Part shown: one piece after another, positions 61,357 to 64,000 of the stretch
Position numbering within the stretch: the first letter of the stretch is position 1
Layout: each line of letters opens with the position of its first letter
NCBI GenBank assembly: GCA_016719485.1
Contig: JADJZB010000002.1
Span: 558,001 to 622,000 of the forward strand
Direction of reading: 5' to 3'
Length of the DNA stretch: 64,000 nucleotides
Origin: Holophagales bacterium
GTDB lineage: Bacteria; Acidobacteriota; Thermoanaerobaculia; UBA5066
Translations under genes and position numbers: made by a program
The notes under the pieces: generated by a model
The model's database searches: none
The model's input: only the letters and a program-made list of their open reading frames with translations
Told to the model about the DNA's origin: nothing

Positions 61357-64000
61357 ATGAAGGCCCGCCTCCCCCGCCTCGCGCTCCTGGCCGCGTCCCT
61401 CGCGGCTCTCCTCCTGCCGGCCGGCCCGGCCCGTTCCTCGGTGCCCGACGGCCCGCCCGAGGCCCGACTCCTCCGCTTCCCCGACGTCCGGGGAGACGCC
61501 GTCGTCTTCGTTTACGCGGGGGACGTCTGGCGCGCACCCGTGTCCGGAGGCGCGGCGCACCGCCTCACCGCACATCCGGGCCTCGAGCTCTTCCCGAAGC
61601 TCTCCCACGACGGGAAGTGGATCGCCTTCTCCGCCGAGTACACGGGAACACGGCAGGTCTGGGTCATGCCGGCGTGGGGCGGTCCTCCGAAGCAGCTCAC
61701 GTTCGCCACGGACGTCGGGCCGCTCCCCCCGCGCGGCGGTTGGGACAACTGGATCCTCGGCTGGACGAAGGACGGCGAGGTCCTCGTCCGGATGAACCGC
61801 GTTCCCTGGAACAACCGCATGGGGCGGTACTACCTCGTCGACCCGAAAGGGGGCCTCGAGACTCCTCTGGAGATTCCCGAGGGGGGCTCGGCCTCCTTCT
61901 CGCCCGACGGGACCAGGCTCGCCTACTGCCCCGTCGACCGGGAGTTCCGGACCTGGAAGCGAACGAAGGGGGGACGGGCGCAGGACGTCTGGACCTACGA
62001 CTTCGCGGCGAAGAAATCCGAGCGGCTCACGACCTGGGAAGGGACCGACAACTTCCCGATGTGGTGGGGCGACGCCGTCTACTTCACCTCCGACCGCGAG
62101 AAGACCCTGAACCTCTGGCGTCACGACCTGAAGACGAGGGAGACGCGGAAACTGACGTCGTTCACGGAATTCGACGTCCTCTGGCCGAGCCTCGGCGACG
62201 GGAAGATCGTCTTCATGAACGGCGGGCTCCTCTTCACCCTCGACCTCGCGACGGAGAAAACCGCCCGCGTCCCGATCACCCTCGGCTCCGACCGCGCGGC
62301 CACGGTTCCTGCCTTCCGCGACGTGTCGCCGAACGTCGCCGGGACGGCCCTCTCGCCGAGCGGCGCGCGCGTCGTCCTCGACGCCCGCGGCGACCTCTAC
62401 TCCGTCCCGGGCAAGGACGGCGCGACCCGCAATCTCACGGCGACGCCCTCCGTCCGGGAGAGGGACCCGGCCTGGTCGCGCGACGGGAAGTGGATCGCGT
62501 ACCTCTCCGACGAGACCGGCGAGTACGAGATCTGGATCCGCCCGCAGGACGGGTCCGGCGCACCCCGCCGTCTCACGACCGACGGCGCGCCGTGGAAGTT
62601 CCGCCCCGTCTTCAGCCCGGACGGCACGAAGATCGCCTGGGGCGACCGGAGCCAGCGACTGCGCGTCGTCGACGTGGCGACCGCGAAGGTGACCGACGCG
62701 GACCGGAGCGGCTTCGAGGACATCGACGTCTACTCCTTCTCCCCCGACTCCCGCTGGCTCGTCTACGAGAAGAGCCACCCGACCCGCCTCCCGGGCCTCT
62801 GGGTCCACGCGCTCGAGTCGGGGAAGTCCTTCGCCCTCGGCGACGGCCTGACGGCCGACTTCTCGCCCGCCTTCTCTGCCGACGGCAAGTACCTGTTCTT
62901 CCTCTCCAACCGCGACTTCACGCCGGCGTTCAGCGCCTTCGAGTTCTCCTACGTCTACCCGAAGGCGACGCGCGTCTACGCGGCCGCCCTGGCCCCTTCC
63001 GTGCCGCACCTCTTCCCGCCGAAGAGCGACGAGGAGAAGGGGAAGGAGGAGGGTTCGGGCAAGGATGACCCGAAACCCGGCGCGCGGCAGGCGAAGGAGC
63101 ACGGAAAGGACCGGGGAAAGCCCGAGAAAGCCGAGGCGAAGAAGACCGTGCCGACACGCGTCGAGATCGTCGCCGACGGCTTCGTCGCCCGGACGGTCGC
63201 CCTGCCGGGAGTGATACCCGACGAGATCCGCTCCCTCTCCGCATCCGCCGGCGCCGTCTTCTACCTTCGGGGCAAGGAGGGAGAAGAGGCTCTTTCCCGG
63301 TACGACCTGGAAGAGCGAAAAGAGGAGAAGGTCCTCGACTCCGTCGCCTCCTACACCCTCTCGGCCGACGGGAAGAAGCTCCTCTGGCACTCCGGCAAGG
63401 ACCGTGGCATCTGCGAAGCCCGCGCAGGGCTCTCGTCCGGATCCGGAAAGCTCGACCTCTCCGGACTTCGCGTGAAGCTCGACCTCGGCACCGAATGGGC
63501 CCAGATCTGGACGGACGGGACCCGCATCGTCCGGGACTGGTTCTACGACCCCGGGCTCCACGGTGTCGACTGGCCGGTCCTCCTGGCCCGCTACGGAGCG
63601 CTCGTGCCGTACGTCGCGGACCGCGCCGACCTCGACTTCCTCCTCGGCGAGCTCGTCTCCGAGCTGGAGGCGGGCCACACGTACGTCTCTTCCGGAGACG
63701 ACCCGAAGGTCGAGCGGGTGCCGGGAGGCTTCCTGGGTTGCGAGTTCGAGGCGGATCCGGCCGGGCGCTTCCGGATCTCGAGGGTCTTCCCGGGCGAGAA
63801 CTGGGACGAGGCCTCCCGCTCGCCCCTCACCGAGCCGGGCGCGAACGTCGCCGAGGGGGAGTTCCTCCTCGCCATCGACGGGACCGACCTGACGACCGCG
63901 GACAACCCGTTTCGTCTCCTCGAAGGCAAGGCGAAGCGTGCCGTCACCCTCCTCGTGAGCCGGACGCCCACGCGCGAGGGCGCCCGGAGTGTCACCGTGA
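61357..64000 (+). CDS. Tricorn-type protease, partial (cut by right edge)
   Basis: The frame runs open from an ATG at 61357 to the window end: at least 881 residues with no stop. A signal peptide (LALLAASLAALLLPAGPARS) precedes two beta-propeller regions built of PD40-like repeats (for example SHDGKWIAFSAEYTG, SRDGKWIAYLSDETG and FSPDGTKIAWGD). A charged Lys/Glu linker follows near residues 565-590, then the start of the PDZ/S41 peptidase part (GGFLGCEFEADPAGRF, LLAIDGTDL). The catalytic Ser and the rest are beyond the window. Such exported tricorn homologs degrade peptides. No ribosome site is obvious. Confidence 0.88.
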   Translation, partial: MKARLPRLALLAASLAALLLPAGPARSSVPDGPPEARLLRFPDVRGDAVVFVYAGDVWRAPVSGGAAHRLTAHPGLELFPKLSHDGKWIAFSAEYTGTRQVWVMPAWGGPPKQLTFATDVGPLPPRGGWDNWILGWTKDGEVLVRMNRVPWNNRMGRYYLVDPKGGLETPLEIPEGGSASFSPDGTRLAYCPVDREFRTWKRTKGGRAQDVWTYDFAAKKSERLTTWEGTDNFPMWWGDAVYFTSDREKTLNLWRHDLKTRETRKLTSFTEFDVLWPSLGDGKIVFMNGGLLFTLDLATEKTARVPITLGSDRAATVPAFRDVSPNVAGTALSPSGARVVLDARGDLYSVPGKDGATRNLTATPSVRERDPAWSRDGKWIAYLSDETGEYEIWIRPQDGSGAPRRLTTDGAPWKFRPVFSPDGTKIAWGDRSQRLRVVDVATAKVTDADRSGFEDIDVYSFSPDSRWLVYEKSHPTRLPGLWVHALESGKSFALGDGLTADFSPAFSADGKYLFFLSNRDFTPAFSAFEFSYVYPKATRVYAAALAPSVPHLFPPKSDEEKGKEEGSGKDDPKPGARQAKEHGKDRGKPEKAEAKKTVPTRVEIVADGFVARTVALPGVIPDEIRSLSASAGAVFYLRGKEGEEALSRYDLEERKEEKVLDSVASYTLSADGKKLLWHSGKDRGICEARAGLSSGSGKLDLSGLRVKLDLGTEWAQIWTDGTRIVRDWFYDPGLHGVDWPVLLARYGALVPYVADRADLDFLLGELVSELEAGHTYVSSGDDPKVERVPGGFLGCEFEADPAGRFRISRVFPGENWDEASRSPLTEPGANVAEGEFLLAIDGTDLTTADNPFRLLEGKAKRAVTLLVSRTPTREGARSVTV

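Overview
The window is a GC-rich bacterial chromosome segment (by eye clearly above 60 percent GC) with dense housekeeping genes, frequent GTG and TTG starts and many 4-bp GTGA or ATGA start/stop overlaps. The gene mix suggests a member of the Acidobacteriota or a relative with a similar outer-membrane-bearing cell plan: tricorn-type and M16 proteases, an MglA-like GTPase with a long tail, a DsbD/thioredoxin pair, lipoproteins, an OPT transporter and a group 3d hydrogenase. That assignment is inference from gene content; no 16S rRNA gene is present. I see no insertion sequence, prophage, integrase or CRISPR array.

Layout. 0.5-4.4 kb (minus): peptide deformylase, a BFD-like [2Fe-2S] protein and a short complex I cluster nuoB-nuoCD-nuoI. 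4.5 kb: tRNA-Phe with a near-consensus promoter. 4.7-7.4 kb (plus): a thioredoxin-fold TPR protein and dsbD. 7.5-12.9 kb: rnc, glpK, a small membrane protein, tRNA-Leu(UAA), ilvE, rsmE, prmA. 12.9-17.7 kb (minus): heat-shock operon hrcA-grpE-dnaK-dnaJ, running on into prmA-rsmE. 17.8-29.0 kb (plus): DUF2520 protein, MglA-like GTPase, MltD-like transglycosylase, ComM-type ATPase, M23 peptidase, secA, guaB. 29.0-34.1 kb (minus): TlpA-like lipocalin-like protein, icd, its kinase/phosphatase aceK, a DoxX protein. 34.1-39.6 kb (minus): a tightly overlapped operon of a FadR-type regulator, an alkyl-DHAP-synthase-like flavoprotein, GlpD and an FGGY kinase, with a promoter and a palindromic operator in front. 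39.7-44.3 kb: a lone RsbRD_N-like domain, then the tesA/ybbA/ybbP trio. 44.3-47.7 kb (minus): an OPT peptide transporter with a DUF885-like metallopeptidase. 47.8-53.8 kb (minus): an HD-domain protein and the NAD-linked [NiFe] hydrogenase operon hoxEFUYH, whose leader holds an intrinsic terminator just ahead of hoxE. 54.0-64.0 kb: a MgtC/DUF4010 membrane protein, a Tat-exported asparaginase, a two-domain M16 protease, a DUF4282 membrane protein, an FHA-RDD protein and a tricorn-type protease cut by the right edge.

How the genes work together. Redox is a main theme: NuoB/CD/I supply the quinone-side connecting arm of complex I, while HoxEFU is the diaphorase of the hydrogenase; no nuoE, F or G gene is in the window. 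IDH and AceK form a switch at the isocitrate branch point. The FadR-GlpD-flavoprotein-FGGY operon centres on glycerol 3-phosphate and DHAP and could serve glycerol use or ether-lipid synthesis. Several secreted peptidases plus the OPT transporter point to growth on peptides.

Caution on sequence quality: four conserved genes (dsbD, the FGGY kinase, the tesA-like lipoprotein and ybbP) carry five single-base indels. Three lie inside short homopolymers, one lies in a C/G triplet run, and one is only bracketed within a variable linker. Assembly error is the simplest explanation.
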